Positions 25,480 through 34,619 of a stretch of DNA of 34,655 nucleotides are shown one piece after another (position 1 is the first letter of the stretch; each line of letters opens with the position of its first letter). The stretch spans positions 1 through 34,655 of the forward strand of contig CALVFH010000015.1 in the NCBI GenBank assembly GCA_944326775.1, given 5' to 3'. The notes beneath the pieces were generated by a model. It ran no database searches, was not told where the DNA came from, and worked only from the letters and a program-made list of their open reading frames with translations. A program made the position numbers and the translations under genes. The DNA comes from an uncultured Parabacteroides sp. Its GTDB lineage: Bacteria > Bacteroidota > Bacteroidia > Bacteroidales > Tannerellaceae.

Positions 25480-27048
25480 ATGAAAGCATTATTCTTATCT
25501 TCTTTGCTGTTGGCGGGAACGTCAGTATTCGGTATGAATCAGGATTCGGTCGTAATGACGGTAGCCGGAAAACCGGTTTCTATTAACGAATTCTTGTTTA
25601 TGGCTGAAAAAAATGGGGCGGTAAATCTTTCCGACCAGAAAGAACGGGAATCTTTTGTCGAGTTATATAAGAATTTCAAATTGAAAGTCGTTGAAGCCGA
25701 GGAGGAAGGTTTGGACAAGACCGCCTCGTTCAAGGAAGAACTTGACGAATACCGCAGTCAGTTGACGGCTGATTTGCTTTCTGATAAAGAAGGAGAAGAT
25801 GCGGCGGTACGTGTCGAGTTCGACCGGATGAAAGAAATGGTGGAATGTACCCATATCCTTTTCCGTTTGCCTGAACAGACGGTGTCGCGGGATACGGTCG
25901 CCGTATATCAGGAAGCGATGGAGGCTTATCAACGCATTCAGAACGGAGAAGATTTTGAATCTGTGGCTAAAGAATATGTTGCCCGCGACCCTAAAAAAAT
26001 AGCTTACGAGCATGTCTATCGGTTGCATCCGATGCAGACGATAAAGGCCTTTGAGAATATGGTGTTTACGATGCCGATAGGCTCCGTTTCCGCACCGGTG
26101 CGTACGAAATTGGGATTTCATATTATCCGATTGGATAACCGTTTGCCGAATCCGGGGAAGATTCAAGTTGCCCATATCCTGTTGGCTTTTCCGAAAAATG
26201 CCACGGCAGAAGATACGGTGAAGGTAAAGGCCGAAGCGGAGCAGCTTTATTCCGAGTTGAAAAATGGCGCTGATTTTGCCGAGAAGGCGAAGGAGCTTTC
26301 TGCCGATCCGAAATCAGCCGTGCGCGGAGGAGTATTGCCGGCATTCCAGCCGGGTACGATGGTGCGTGAATTTGAAGCGGCAGCTTTCCAACTGAAAACT
26401 CCCGGAGAATTGTCTCAACCCGTTAAAAGCCGTTTCGGTTATCATATTATCAAGTTGATAGAAGCCCCTCAACTGCCGGAGTATGCTTTGGAGAAAAAAC
26501 GCCTGACCCGTCTGATGGCGCAGGGCGAACGGAACTTCGAACTGTATAAAGCTTTTGACGATAAAATGAAAAAAGATTATGGATATGAATTTTATCCGGA
26601 GGCTTATGCGGAATTGCAAGCATTGTGCGATGATTATTTCCCGACCGATACGGCTTTTTACAATCGGGCAAAAGAGATGAAGAAGCCGCTTTTCCGGTTG
26701 AATGGGGAAGTCCATTTGCAAGACGAGTTTGCTTATTATATCCAGCGATGCCCGTTCTCGGCGAAGACATATTCGGGAGATTTCATGCAGGAAATATATG
26801 ATTTGTTTGTTCGTGAGCTGGCAACAATTTGTGAACGCAAGGACTTGAAGAAAAATCACCCGGAATTTGATTTGCTGATGGGGGAATATCGCGACGGTAT
26901 CTTGCTTTTTGAAATCAGCAACCGGAAGGTCTGGAGCAAACCGATGAGTGAACAGAAAGCATTGGATGAGGCTTGGATTGCAGAGTTGAGCAAGAAATAT
27001 CCGGTAACTGTAAATTGGGATGTGTTGAATAAGGCTATTGAAAAATGA
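25480..27048 (+). CDS. Periplasmic peptidylprolyl isomerase with two parvulin domains
   Basis: The 522-residue exported protein (signal peptide about 1-18, MKALFLSSLLLAGTSVFG) has a SurA-like N-terminal chaperone region and two parvulin domains at about 122-219 (VECTHILFRL to LGFHIIRL) and 228-327 (VAHILLAF to FGYHIIKL). A C-terminal helical region of about 190 residues follows. It should help fold or deliver outer-membrane proteins in the periplasm and catalyse proline cis-trans isomerisation. It starts an operon of three SurA-family proteins, and its TGA overlaps the ATG of the next gene by four bases (ATGA). The order PPIase, small SurA-like protein, SurA, OstA-like protein is, as far as I recall, conserved in Bacteroidales such as Porphyromonas. 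Confidence 0.92.
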   Translation: MKALFLSSLLLAGTSVFGMNQDSVVMTVAGKPVSINEFLFMAEKNGAVNLSDQKERESFVELYKNFKLKVVEAEEEGLDKTASFKEELDEYRSQLTADLLSDKEGEDAAVRVEFDRMKEMVECTHILFRLPEQTVSRDTVAVYQEAMEAYQRIQNGEDFESVAKEYVARDPKKIAYEHVYRLHPMQTIKAFENMVFTMPIGSVSAPVRTKLGFHIIRLDNRLPNPGKIQVAHILLAFPKNATAEDTVKVKAEAEQLYSELKNGADFAEKAKELSADPKSAVRGGVLPAFQPGTMVREFEAAAFQLKTPGELSQPVKSRFGYHIIKLIEAPQLPEYALEKKRLTRLMAQGERNFELYKAFDDKMKKDYGYEFYPEAYAELQALCDDYFPTDTAFYNRAKEMKKPLFRLNGEVHLQDEFAYYIQRCPFSAKTYSGDFMQEIYDLFVRELATICERKDLKKNHPEFDLLMGEYRDGILLFEISNRKVWSKPMSEQKALDEAWIAELSKKYPVTVNWDVLNKAIEK

Positions 27049-27902
27049 GGTTTCTGGCAATATATTTTATAGCATCATGCATGCTTTTTTCTTTGTCCTC
27101 TTGCCGGAAGGCATCGACAGACCTTTTGGATGTGATGGTTTCGGTGAACGGGCAGACGCTTTCCCGTTCGGAAGTGGAACGGATTGTTCCTTCTTCTCTT
27201 TCTTCGGCTGATAGTTTGTTGATGGCGGAAAGTTATGTGAAGAAATGGATTAAAGATGTTTTGGTGTATGACTTGGCAGAACAGAACTTAGGAGAAGGAA
27301 TGGCGGACGTGGAAAGATTAGTCGCTGCGTATCGGCATTCTTTGGTCCGCTATCGTTATCAGGAGCAATTGATTCGCGAAAGGTTAGTCCCGGAAATTAG
27401 CGAGAGCGATGTTTTGAATTATTATGAAACGAATCAGGAAGAGTTTGTATTGAAGACAAATTTGGTAAAAGGGTTGTTTCTGAAAGTTCCCATAGATGCT
27501 CCGGGCTTGACGGATTTGAAGCGTTGGTATAAGTCTGGAGATGCTTCGGCGATAGAGAAAATAGATAAATACAGTTTGCAGAATGCGGCAATATATGATT
27601 ATTTTTATGACAAATGGATGGATTTTGATGAAGTAATGGAAAATATTCCCTTACATTTGTCTGATCCTTTAGCCTATCTGAAATCAAATAAAACTATAGA
27701 GGTTGCCGATAGTTCTTATTGCTATTTGGTGCACCTTCTTGACTATATACCCAAAGGGCAGGTTGCGCCTTATGATTATGTGCAACCCCAGATTGTGGAT
27801 ATGTTGTTGGCTCAACGCAAACAAAAGTTTTTGAGAGATTTTGAAGAGGATTTGTATAACGATGCGATACGGGACGGCGAAGTGAAATTCTATTCCGAGT
27901 AG
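27045..27902 (+). CDS. SurA-like lipoprotein with a degenerate parvulin region
   Basis: The 285-residue protein begins with a type II signal (MRFLAIYFIASCMLFSLSSC, lipid on Cys20). It then has a SurA N-terminal-like stretch (VMVSVNGQTLSRSEVERIVP, about 30-50) and a helical region with ISESDVLNYYETNQEEF (about 116-132), which in the family leads into a parvulin domain. Where the parvulin HILL strand should be, the sequence reads LVKGLFLKVP, and no GYHIIKL ending is seen, so catalysis is unlikely. It may be a membrane-tethered holdase working with its two neighbours. Its ATG overlaps the upstream stop by four bases, and SurA follows after 37 bases. Confidence 0.8.
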   Translation: MRFLAIYFIASCMLFSLSSCRKASTDLLDVMVSVNGQTLSRSEVERIVPSSLSSADSLLMAESYVKKWIKDVLVYDLAEQNLGEGMADVERLVAAYRHSLVRYRYQEQLIRERLVPEISESDVLNYYETNQEEFVLKTNLVKGLFLKVPIDAPGLTDLKRWYKSGDASAIEKIDKYSLQNAAIYDYFYDKWMDFDEVMENIPLHLSDPLAYLKSNKTIEVADSSYCYLVHLLDYIPKGQVAPYDYVQPQIVDMLLAQRKQKFLRDFEEDLYNDAIRDGEVKFYSE

Positions 27903-27939
27903 CCTTAGTCGCATAGATAGAATTAAAATACGGAAAAGC

Positions 27940-29304
27940 ATGAAGAAGTTTTTATGTTTGTTATTCTTAGCTTGTTGTATAAGCGGAATAAATGCGCAAA
28001 AGAATGTAATTGACGAAATCGTATGGGTCGTAGGGGATGATGCTATTCTTCGTTCAGATGTTGAGGCGCAGCGTTTATATTTGCTGAATTCAGGCGAACG
28101 TCTGGATGGAGACCCTTATTGCGTTATTCCAGAACAGATGGCTATTCAGAAACTTTATTTGAATCAAGCGAAAATAGATAGTGTGGAAGTTCCCGAGGCT
28201 CAGGTTTTGCAGAGTGTGGAACAATGGCTTAATTTTGCGATAAATCAGATTGGGTCTAAGGAAAAGTTGGAAGAATATTTGAATAAAAAAATTCCGGTCA
28301 TTAAGGAAGAACGTACTGAAATGATTCGGGAACAGCAGATTGTTCAGGAAATGCAGAATAAGTTGGTGGGAGAGATTAAATTGACACCTTCAGAAGTTCG
28401 CAGGTATTACAGTCAACTTTCGCAAGACAGTCTTCCTAATATCCCGATGACCGTTGAGGTGGAAATCATCACGATGGAACCGGTTATTCCGATGGAAGAA
28501 GTTGATGCCATTAAGGCTCGCTTGCGTGAGTTTACGGAGCAGATTGTTAGCGGGGAACGTGAATTTTCAGCATTGGCTCGTTTGTATTCTGAAGATCCGG
28601 AATCGGCAAAGCGTGGTGGTGAATTGGGCTTTACGGGAAAAGGCTTGTTGGCTCCCGAATTTGCGAATGTCGCTTTTAACTTGAATGATCCGAAGCGTGT
28701 TTCCCAGATTGTACAGACCGAATATGGTTATCATATTATCCAGTTGATAGAAAAACGCGGAGACCGTATCAATTGCCGTCATATTCTCTTGAAACCGAAG
28801 GTGTCGGATACCGAATTGAATAAGACCATTGAGCGAATGGATTCTTTGTATAATGATTTGCAGGCTAAGAAGTTTACATTTGAAGATGCGGCAACTTTCC
28901 TTTCTGCGGATAAAGATACCCGTAATAATAAGGGTTTGATGGTTAATCAGAATTATGACAGCCAATATAACGGAACACCGCGTTTTGAAATGCAGGAGTT
29001 GCCTCAGGAAGTAGGTAAAGTTGTTTATAACATGGCCGTCGGCGAGATTTCGAAACCATTTACGATGATAAACAAAAATCAGCGGGAAGTAGTGGCTATT
29101 GTCAAGTTGAAAGCTCGTACGGAAGCTCATAAAGCTAATTTGGCAGACGATTATCAGGAGTTGAAGACCATTGTTGAGGAAAGGAAAAAGCAAGAATTAC
29201 TTGATGATTGGATAAGAAAGCAGCAAAAAACAACGTATGTTCGTATCAGTGATGGTTGGAAGAACTGCGATTTCCATTACCCGGGTTGGATTAAAGAGGA
29301 ATGA
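27940..29304 (+). CDS. surA: Periplasmic chaperone/peptidylprolyl isomerase SurA-like
   Basis: The 454-residue protein has a signal peptide (cut after Ala19 in INAQ), a SurA N-terminal domain with IDEIVWVVGDDAILRSDVE (24-42), a first parvulin domain at about 171-273 (SEDPESAKRGGELGF, EYGYHIIQLIEKRG) and a second, more divergent one at about 276-392 (CRHILLKP). Domain order and length match SurA (428 residues in E. coli). SurA escorts unfolded beta-barrel proteins to the BAM complex. Its TGA overlaps the start of the OstA-like gene by four bases, linking its translation to that of an LPS-transport component. Confidence 0.92.
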   Translation: MKKFLCLLFLACCISGINAQKNVIDEIVWVVGDDAILRSDVEAQRLYLLNSGERLDGDPYCVIPEQMAIQKLYLNQAKIDSVEVPEAQVLQSVEQWLNFAINQIGSKEKLEEYLNKKIPVIKEERTEMIREQQIVQEMQNKLVGEIKLTPSEVRRYYSQLSQDSLPNIPMTVEVEIITMEPVIPMEEVDAIKARLREFTEQIVSGEREFSALARLYSEDPESAKRGGELGFTGKGLLAPEFANVAFNLNDPKRVSQIVQTEYGYHIIQLIEKRGDRINCRHILLKPKVSDTELNKTIERMDSLYNDLQAKKFTFEDAATFLSADKDTRNNKGLMVNQNYDSQYNGTPRFEMQELPQEVGKVVYNMAVGEISKPFTMINKNQREVVAIVKLKARTEAHKANLADDYQELKTIVEERKKQELLDDWIRKQQKTTYVRISDGWKNCDFHYPGWIKEE

Positions 29305-30875
29305 ATATTAGAATAAATTGCTTGTGGGTTGTATTCTTGTGTCTGAGTCAGATCCTTTTGGCTCAGAAGCAGGATTCTACGGAGGTAAAGAAGACAAAGG
29401 TTTATCTGGAGCATGCGAATGTTCTTTCATTTGACAAAGAAAGAATTTCTGATGCTCAGGTATTGAATGGAGATGTGTGTTTCCGCCACGACAGTTCTTA
29501 CATGTATTGCGATAGCGCTTATTTTTATGAGCAGTCGAATTCTTTGGAGGCCTTCAGTAACGTTCGAATGGAACAAGGCGATACGCTGTTCGTTTATGGA
29601 GATTATCTTTTTTATGATGGAAATGCGCAGATTGCTTATTTGCGTGATCATGTTAGAATGGAGAATCGGGATGTAACCTTGTTTACCGATAGCTTGAATT
29701 ACGAACGTATTCCGAATATTGGATATTATTTTGAAGGCGGATTGATTGTCGATTCCCTTAATGAGCTTTCGTCTTTTTATGGTCAATATTCTCCAGCAAC
29801 AAAGCTGGCGGTTTTTAACGATAGTGTACGTTTAGAGAATCCGCAGTTTACTTTATATTCTGATACGTTACATTACAATACCGAAACGAAAATTTCCATG
29901 ATTCTGGGGCCGTCGGTGATTGTTTCGGATAGCGGTACTATCCATTCGTCGTTGGGATGGTATGATACGGCAAAAAATACGGCAATGCTTTTGAATCGTT
30001 CGGAGGTATCTTCTGGTAATAAGATATTGATTGGAGACTCAATTGCTTATGATCGAGCCGCCGGATTTGGAGAGGTTTTCGGTTCGATGTCGATTCGTGA
30101 TACTTTGCAGCAGGCTATGTTGCGTGGCAATTATGGTTATTATAATGAAAAAACAGGTTTTGCTTTTGCCACAGATAGTGCTTCATTTTTGGAATATTCC
30201 CAAGGGGATACATTATATCTTCATGCAGATACATTACAGATGGTAACCATTGATTCGACCTATCGGGAAGTAAAAGCGTATTATGGAGTTCGTTTTTTTC
30301 GTTCGGATTTACAAGGCGTATGCGATTCCATGCAATTTAATTCTCGGGATTCTATATTATATATGTATAATGATCCAGTCCTTTGGAATGAGCGTTATCA
30401 ACTTTATGGAGATACCATATTGATCTATATGAATGACAGTACGGTTGATTATGCTCATGTTGTTCAGTTCGCTTTTGCGGTGCAATATGTAGATACATCC
30501 TATTATAATCAGTTGAAAGGTAATGATTTGAAAGCCTATTTTAATGGAAAGGCTATTCGTCAGATTGATGTTTCGGGAAATGCTGAATCTATTTTTTACC
30601 CGATAGAAGATGATGGGGCAATGGTAGGGTTGAATGCAACCCAGAGCGGTTATCTGACCATTTGGGTGAAAGACAACAAACTTGAGAAATTGAAGATATG
30701 GCCTACTCCGAAAGGAACAATGACACCTATACCTGATTTAAAACCAGAACAGAAGACATTGAAGGATTTTTATTGGTTTGACTATTTACGTCCCCAAAGT
30801 AAGGATGATATTTATGTTTCCAAGAAAAGAAAAGTGCAAGATGTGCCTAAGAGAAGCAATAAATTCGTACATTAG
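29301..30875 (+). CDS. OstA-like protein (LptA/LptD N-terminal-like beta-jellyroll)
   Basis: The 524-residue exported protein (signal peptide cut near LLAQ, residue 21-22) is made of repeated short beta-strands such as GDVCFRHDSSYMYCDSAYFY, GDTLFVYGDYLFYDG and NRDVTLFTDSLNYE. These are the OstA-type beta-jellyroll repeats found in LptA and in the periplasmic part of LptD. It lacks the C-terminal barrel of LptD, so it is best seen as a large LptA-like bridge or accessory in lipopolysaccharide transport; this role is inferred. It is coupled by an ATGA overlap to surA, and lptB lies 11 kb upstream. A 39-base gap separates it from the next small gene. Confidence 0.87.
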   Translation: MNIRINCLWVVFLCLSQILLAQKQDSTEVKKTKVYLEHANVLSFDKERISDAQVLNGDVCFRHDSSYMYCDSAYFYEQSNSLEAFSNVRMEQGDTLFVYGDYLFYDGNAQIAYLRDHVRMENRDVTLFTDSLNYERIPNIGYYFEGGLIVDSLNELSSFYGQYSPATKLAVFNDSVRLENPQFTLYSDTLHYNTETKISMILGPSVIVSDSGTIHSSLGWYDTAKNTAMLLNRSEVSSGNKILIGDSIAYDRAAGFGEVFGSMSIRDTLQQAMLRGNYGYYNEKTGFAFATDSASFLEYSQGDTLYLHADTLQMVTIDSTYREVKAYYGVRFFRSDLQGVCDSMQFNSRDSILYMYNDPVLWNERYQLYGDTILIYMNDSTVDYAHVVQFAFAVQYVDTSYYNQLKGNDLKAYFNGKAIRQIDVSGNAESIFYPIEDDGAMVGLNATQSGYLTIWVKDNKLEKLKIWPTPKGTMTPIPDLKPEQKTLKDFYWFDYLRPQSKDDIYVSKKRKVQDVPKRSNKFVH

Positions 30876-30914
30876 CACTTGAATATGATTTATGAACACT
30901 AAAAACAAACTATT

Positions 30915-31223
30915 ATGGCACTGTTTTCATTTTATAATGTTCGAAAACCTCGTCAGTTCGATCATAAACCAATCTATTGGGATCCGGAAAAGGAAGAAAT
31001 AGAGAAGCGTATTCATAAAGTAAAGCGCGAAATGGGAATGGAAGAAGAGACAGCTGAAGAGTATAAAAATGCGATTAGAGGTTCTTTCATAGAAGGAACA
31101 ACGCATTTGAAAAAGAGTAAAACTCGTGGAGAGGATCCGCGCAGCCGTCATTATAAAAACATGAAATTGTTATTGGCCTTAGTGGCTTTGGCTTTCCTGT
31201 TTTGGGTTCTGTTTGGAAGATGA
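30915..31223 (+). CDS. Small tail-anchored protein of unknown function
   Basis: The 102-residue protein has a basic, charged soluble part (1-82; FYNVRKPRQFDHKPIYWDP is its most distinctive stretch) and a single C-terminal membrane helix at 84-101 ending in GR. There is no signal peptide, so it should be anchored in the inner membrane with its bulk in the cytoplasm. I recognise it only as a small protein type that I believe recurs at this place in Bacteroidales. It follows the OstA-like gene by 39 bases, and its TGA overlaps the mutL ATG (ATGA, 31220-31223), so it is genuinely translated if mutL coupling holds. No function can be assigned. Confidence 0.8.
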   Translation: MALFSFYNVRKPRQFDHKPIYWDPEKEEIEKRIHKVKREMGMEEETAEEYKNAIRGSFIEGTTHLKKSKTRGEDPRSRHYKNMKLLLALVALAFLFWVLFGR

Positions 31224-33079
31224 GTGATATCATACATTTATTACCAGATAGTATTGCCAATCAGATAGCCGCAGGGGAAGTTATCCAACGTCCAGCTTCG
31301 GTGGTAAAAGAGTTGATGGAAAATGCGTTGGATGCAGGGGCTACTTGTATTCAGATCCATCTGAAGGATGCTGGAAAGACTTTGATACAGGTCGTTGATA
31401 ATGGCAAAGGAATGTCTGAAACTGATGCTCGAATGGCTTTTGAGCGTCATGCAACTTCTAAGATATCGAAGGCTGAAGACTTATTTTCTTTGCATACTAT
31501 GGGATTCCGAGGCGAGGCGTTAGCTTCTATTGCGGCGGTTGCTCAGGTTGAGCTGAAGACAAGGCTGAAAGGCGCTGAATGTGGTACGTGTTTGAAAATT
31601 GCAGGTTCAAAACTTGAATCTGTAGAGCTGGATCCTTGTGCCGAAGGTAGTACTTTTTCTGTTAAAAATTTGTTTTTTAATGTACCGGCTCGAAGAAAGT
31701 TTTTGAAGTCCAATGAGACAGAATTGCGACATATTATTACAGAGTTTGAACGTGTTGCTCTGGTGAATCCATCTATTGCTTTATCCTTGACTCATAATGA
31801 TGCGGAAATATTGAATTTGCCGGAATCCGGATTGCGGCAGCGTATCATTAACATCCATGGAAAAGTATTTAATCAGAAGTTGCTTCCTCTTGAGGCGGAA
31901 AGTTCATTGGTGAAAATCTCCGGTTTTATTGGACGACCGGATACGGCAACTAAACGAGGCGCTTTGCAATATTTTTTTGTAAATGGCCGTTTTATGAAGC
32001 ATCCTTATTTTCATAAAGCTGTTATCCAAGCGTATGAACAATTGATAGCTCCGGGAGAAATGCCTAGTTATTTTGTTTATTTTTCTGTTGCTCCCGAGAC
32101 AATAGATGTGAATATTCATCCGACTAAAACAGAAATAAAATTTGAGAACGAATTGCCTATTTGGCAAATATTGCTCGCTGCAACGAGGGAAACTCTGGCA
32201 AAATCGAGCGCAATACCCTTATTGGATTTTACGTCAGATGAAATATTGGATATACCTGTTTATAATCCTATGACGGATCTTGAAACGAGAGAACGACCAA
32301 AAGTTCAGGTGAGTTCAGGTTATAATCCCTTTAATCCTCCTTCTCCATCATCTTTTTCATCGGCGTATGGGAATAGAGGAGGAATGCCACATTCTTCTCA
32401 TGTTGAGTTTGATTGGACTCAATTATATGAAAATTTTGAATCAGAACGGGAAACATTGTCTCAAAACAAAACTGAGATTCCTACTCGGCAAGAAGAAATG
32501 GCATTGTTTAATGATGCTTTAATGCCTTGTTATCAATATAAGAATCATTATATTGTTACTTCTTTAAAATCAGGTTTGGCTTTGGTTGACCAACATCGGG
32601 CTCATGTGCGGATTCTTTATGAGCAGTATCAGAAAAGTATCTCTCAGCATCAAGGTGTTTCTCAGCAGATGTTGTTTCCCGCTATTGTGGATTTTACGCC
32701 TTCAGAAAATACTCAATTGCCCCTGTTGTTGGAAGATTTGTCTTTTGCAGGTTTTGATTTATCTGATTTAGGGGGAGGCAGTTATTCTATCAATGGAATT
32801 CCTGCCGGCATGGAAGGTACGGATTGCGTAAAGCTTTTAAAAGAAATCGTTGTAAAATCAATAGAAACTGGAAGTAAGGCGCACGAAGATGTTTGTAATA
32901 TGATCGCTTTCTCATTGGCTTCGGCACAAGCGATTCCCATTGGAAAAACTTTGTCTGCAGAGGAAATGGATCATTTAGTGGCGTCGCTTTTTGTTTGTAA
33001 TGATTCTAATTATACTCCAGATGGAAAACTGATACTGACGATTTTTTCGAATGAAGAATTAGAAAAACGTTTTCGTTAA
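31220..33079 (+). CDS. mutL: DNA mismatch repair protein MutL
   Basis: The 619-residue protein has the GHL ATPase motifs ELMENALDAG (31-40, Glu34 and Asn35), DNGKGM (60-65) and GFRGEALAS (95-103), a variable linker rich in Pro and Ser (about 345-420) and a C-terminal dimerisation domain. The usual endonuclease motif DQHA-x2-E-x4-E is altered to DQHRAHVRILYE (457-468; Val463 in place of the key Glu), and the CPHGRP motif is replaced by TPDGK (599-603), so metal-dependent nicking is not expected. The frame extends to a TTG at 31202, but the ATG at 31220 overlaps the previous stop as ATGA and gives the conserved N-terminus. A hairpin terminator follows the stop. Confidence 0.96.
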   Translation: MSDIIHLLPDSIANQIAAGEVIQRPASVVKELMENALDAGATCIQIHLKDAGKTLIQVVDNGKGMSETDARMAFERHATSKISKAEDLFSLHTMGFRGEALASIAAVAQVELKTRLKGAECGTCLKIAGSKLESVELDPCAEGSTFSVKNLFFNVPARRKFLKSNETELRHIITEFERVALVNPSIALSLTHNDAEILNLPESGLRQRIINIHGKVFNQKLLPLEAESSLVKISGFIGRPDTATKRGALQYFFVNGRFMKHPYFHKAVIQAYEQLIAPGEMPSYFVYFSVAPETIDVNIHPTKTEIKFENELPIWQILLAATRETLAKSSAIPLLDFTSDEILDIPVYNPMTDLETRERPKVQVSSGYNPFNPPSPSSFSSAYGNRGGMPHSSHVEFDWTQLYENFESERETLSQNKTEIPTRQEEMALFNDALMPCYQYKNHYIVTSLKSGLALVDQHRAHVRILYEQYQKSISQHQGVSQQMLFPAIVDFTPSENTQLPLLLEDLSFAGFDLSDLGGGSYSINGIPAGMEGTDCVKLLKEIVVKSIETGSKAHEDVCNMIAFSLASAQAIPIGKTLSAEEMDHLVASLFVCNDSNYTPDGKLILTIFSNEELEKRFR

Positions 33080-33082
33080 GAG

Positions 33083-33134
33083 ACTGCTACCTTTTCACAT
33101 AGAAGCCTTTAGGCTTTTCTAAAAAGGTAGCAGT
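33083..33134. terminator. Terminator between mutL and the DUF1080 gene
   Basis: Outer arms at 33083-33094 and 33123-33134 are perfectly complementary, and the interior contains a second small hairpin (AGAAGCC/GGCTTTTCT). It lies between convergent genes and probably works both ways. Confidence 0.8.
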
Positions 33135-33149
33135 TCCTCTGATGAGTTT

Positions 33150-34436
33150 TTATAATGTTGTAAGTTTGATATTTCTCCATAAAACTTTGATGCCTCCACC
33201 TTCATGAATTTGTAAGGCGATACGACCTTTGCCTTTGCCTATAATGGAATCTGTTAGATTGATCATTTCTTGACCATTCAACCATGTTTGAACATTGTCA
33301 CCTTGAACTTTGATACGCATAAGATTCCATTCCCCTTCTTTAAGAATGTTTTCTTTTTCATCAGGAATTTGGGCAAGCCATTCTCTTCCGTATGATTCAT
33401 AGATACCACCTGTATCATGATTTTTAGGAGCTACTTCTACTTGCCAACCATTTATTTTTACTCCTTCTTCAATGAAAGAACGGATGAAAATTCCGGAATT
33501 GCCATTAGCTTCTTGTTTGAATTCTACGCTTAAATCAAAATCGTCATAATAATTGCGTGTAGCTAAATATCCGTATTTTTTGTCCGGACCACTTTCACAG
33601 ACTAAGTTGTTGTCTTTATCAACGTACCATTTTTCAGTACCGTAAATATCCCAACCAGTTAGATCTTGTCCATTGAATAGGTCAATGGTTTTTCCGCTTT
33701 TGCGTGGCAATTCCTTTATCTTGATATTTCGGAATGAGGCTGGATACCCATGGTCTTGTAGGCAAATAACTCCCTTAGTAGCTAAACCATATTCCGGTGC
33801 GTTAGCCCATTTTCCACTGTTTTTTCTTTTGTGCCAGTCATTACTCCAAGCTTCAAATTCAAGGATTTTTTGTCCGTTTAACCAATGTTCTACATGTCCG
33901 TTGTCAAAAACAATTTTTGAATTGTTCCATTCTCCTTGAGGATTAACTTTCATTTTGGAACGTTCGGGTAAATACATTGCATAATCAACGCCCAGTTTTT
34001 GCCATTCTTCTAATTGTTCTGGAAAATTATCTTCGTCAATTAGTTGATATTCTGGTCCTGAAATGTAAGGAACTTTGAATGAGGGACGTTCTACTACATG
34101 ATAAAGCATTCCGCTATTTCCTCCTTTACTTAATTTCCAGTCCCATGAAAGCTCAAAGTTTTCATATTCTTTATCTGTAACAATATATCCGCTCGCATCA
34201 CTCCCATTTCCTTTGGCTTGAATACATCCGTTAACAACGTGCCAAGGTTCTGTAAGTGTGCTTCCATTATAGTCGCGCCATCCATTTAATGTCTTTCCAT
34301 CAAATAATAAATGCCAGCCATCTGAAATTTCTTCCTGCGTTAATTTGTTTTGAGGTGATAAACAAGAAAATAGGGAAAAAGAAATTGCTGAAATTACAAA
34401 TAGTGTTGCTGTTTTGAATTTTTTTATAGTAATCAT
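33150..34436 (-). CDS. Lipoprotein with two DUF1080 (3-keto-disaccharide hydrolase) domains
   Basis: The 428-residue protein has a type II signal with lipid attachment at Cys25 (SLFSC) and two tandem DUF1080 domains at about 40-242 (LLFDGKTLNGW) and 250-427 (DLFNGQDLTGW). Each has the beta-sandwich pattern GNSG, WLNGQ and IALQIHEGG. Some DUF1080 proteins act as 3-keto-glycoside hydrolases or lyases in gut Bacteroides; many are untested, so substrate and activity are open. The coding sequence is visibly more AT-rich than genes at the left of the window. It has a consensus promoter on the minus strand and appears to stand alone; no SusC/D or oxidoreductase partner lies within the window. Confidence 0.88.
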   Translation of the reverse strand: MITIKKFKTATLFVISAISFSLFSCLSPQNKLTQEEISDGWHLLFDGKTLNGWRDYNGSTLTEPWHVVNGCIQAKGNGSDASGYIVTDKEYENFELSWDWKLSKGGNSGMLYHVVERPSFKVPYISGPEYQLIDEDNFPEQLEEWQKLGVDYAMYLPERSKMKVNPQGEWNNSKIVFDNGHVEHWLNGQKILEFEAWSNDWHKRKNSGKWANAPEYGLATKGVICLQDHGYPASFRNIKIKELPRKSGKTIDLFNGQDLTGWDIYGTEKWYVDKDNNLVCESGPDKKYGYLATRNYYDDFDLSVEFKQEANGNSGIFIRSFIEEGVKINGWQVEVAPKNHDTGGIYESYGREWLAQIPDEKENILKEGEWNLMRIKVQGDNVQTWLNGQEMINLTDSIIGKGKGRIALQIHEGGGIKVLWRNIKLTTL

Positions 34437-34463
34437 AATGTGTTGAGTTTAAGATTGATTTTT

Positions 34464-34494
34464 CAAAAGTAGCTATTTTGAAATTAGTGAGCAA
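34464..34494 (-). promoter_or_regulatory. Promoter of the DUF1080 lipoprotein gene
   Basis: Read on the minus strand, TTG (34492-34494), a 20-base spacer and TACTTTTG (34464-34471) match the Bacteroidota promoter. The leader would be about 20 bases before the ATG at 34434-34436. Confidence 0.7.
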
Positions 34495-34619
34495 TAGTTG
34501 TTTGAATATTTTCTTGTCTTAGTTAAAAATGAAATTTGATTTTAGCGGAAATTTTTTTTCAACATCTAACCGTCATGTTTCCAGGTTGATGTCTGTCCGG
34601 TTTGACATTTTCCCGAAAA

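Noticed and set aside
31202..31219. TTG start for mutL
   Set aside because: The ATG at 31220 forms a four-base overlap with the upstream stop and yields the conserved MutL N-terminus.
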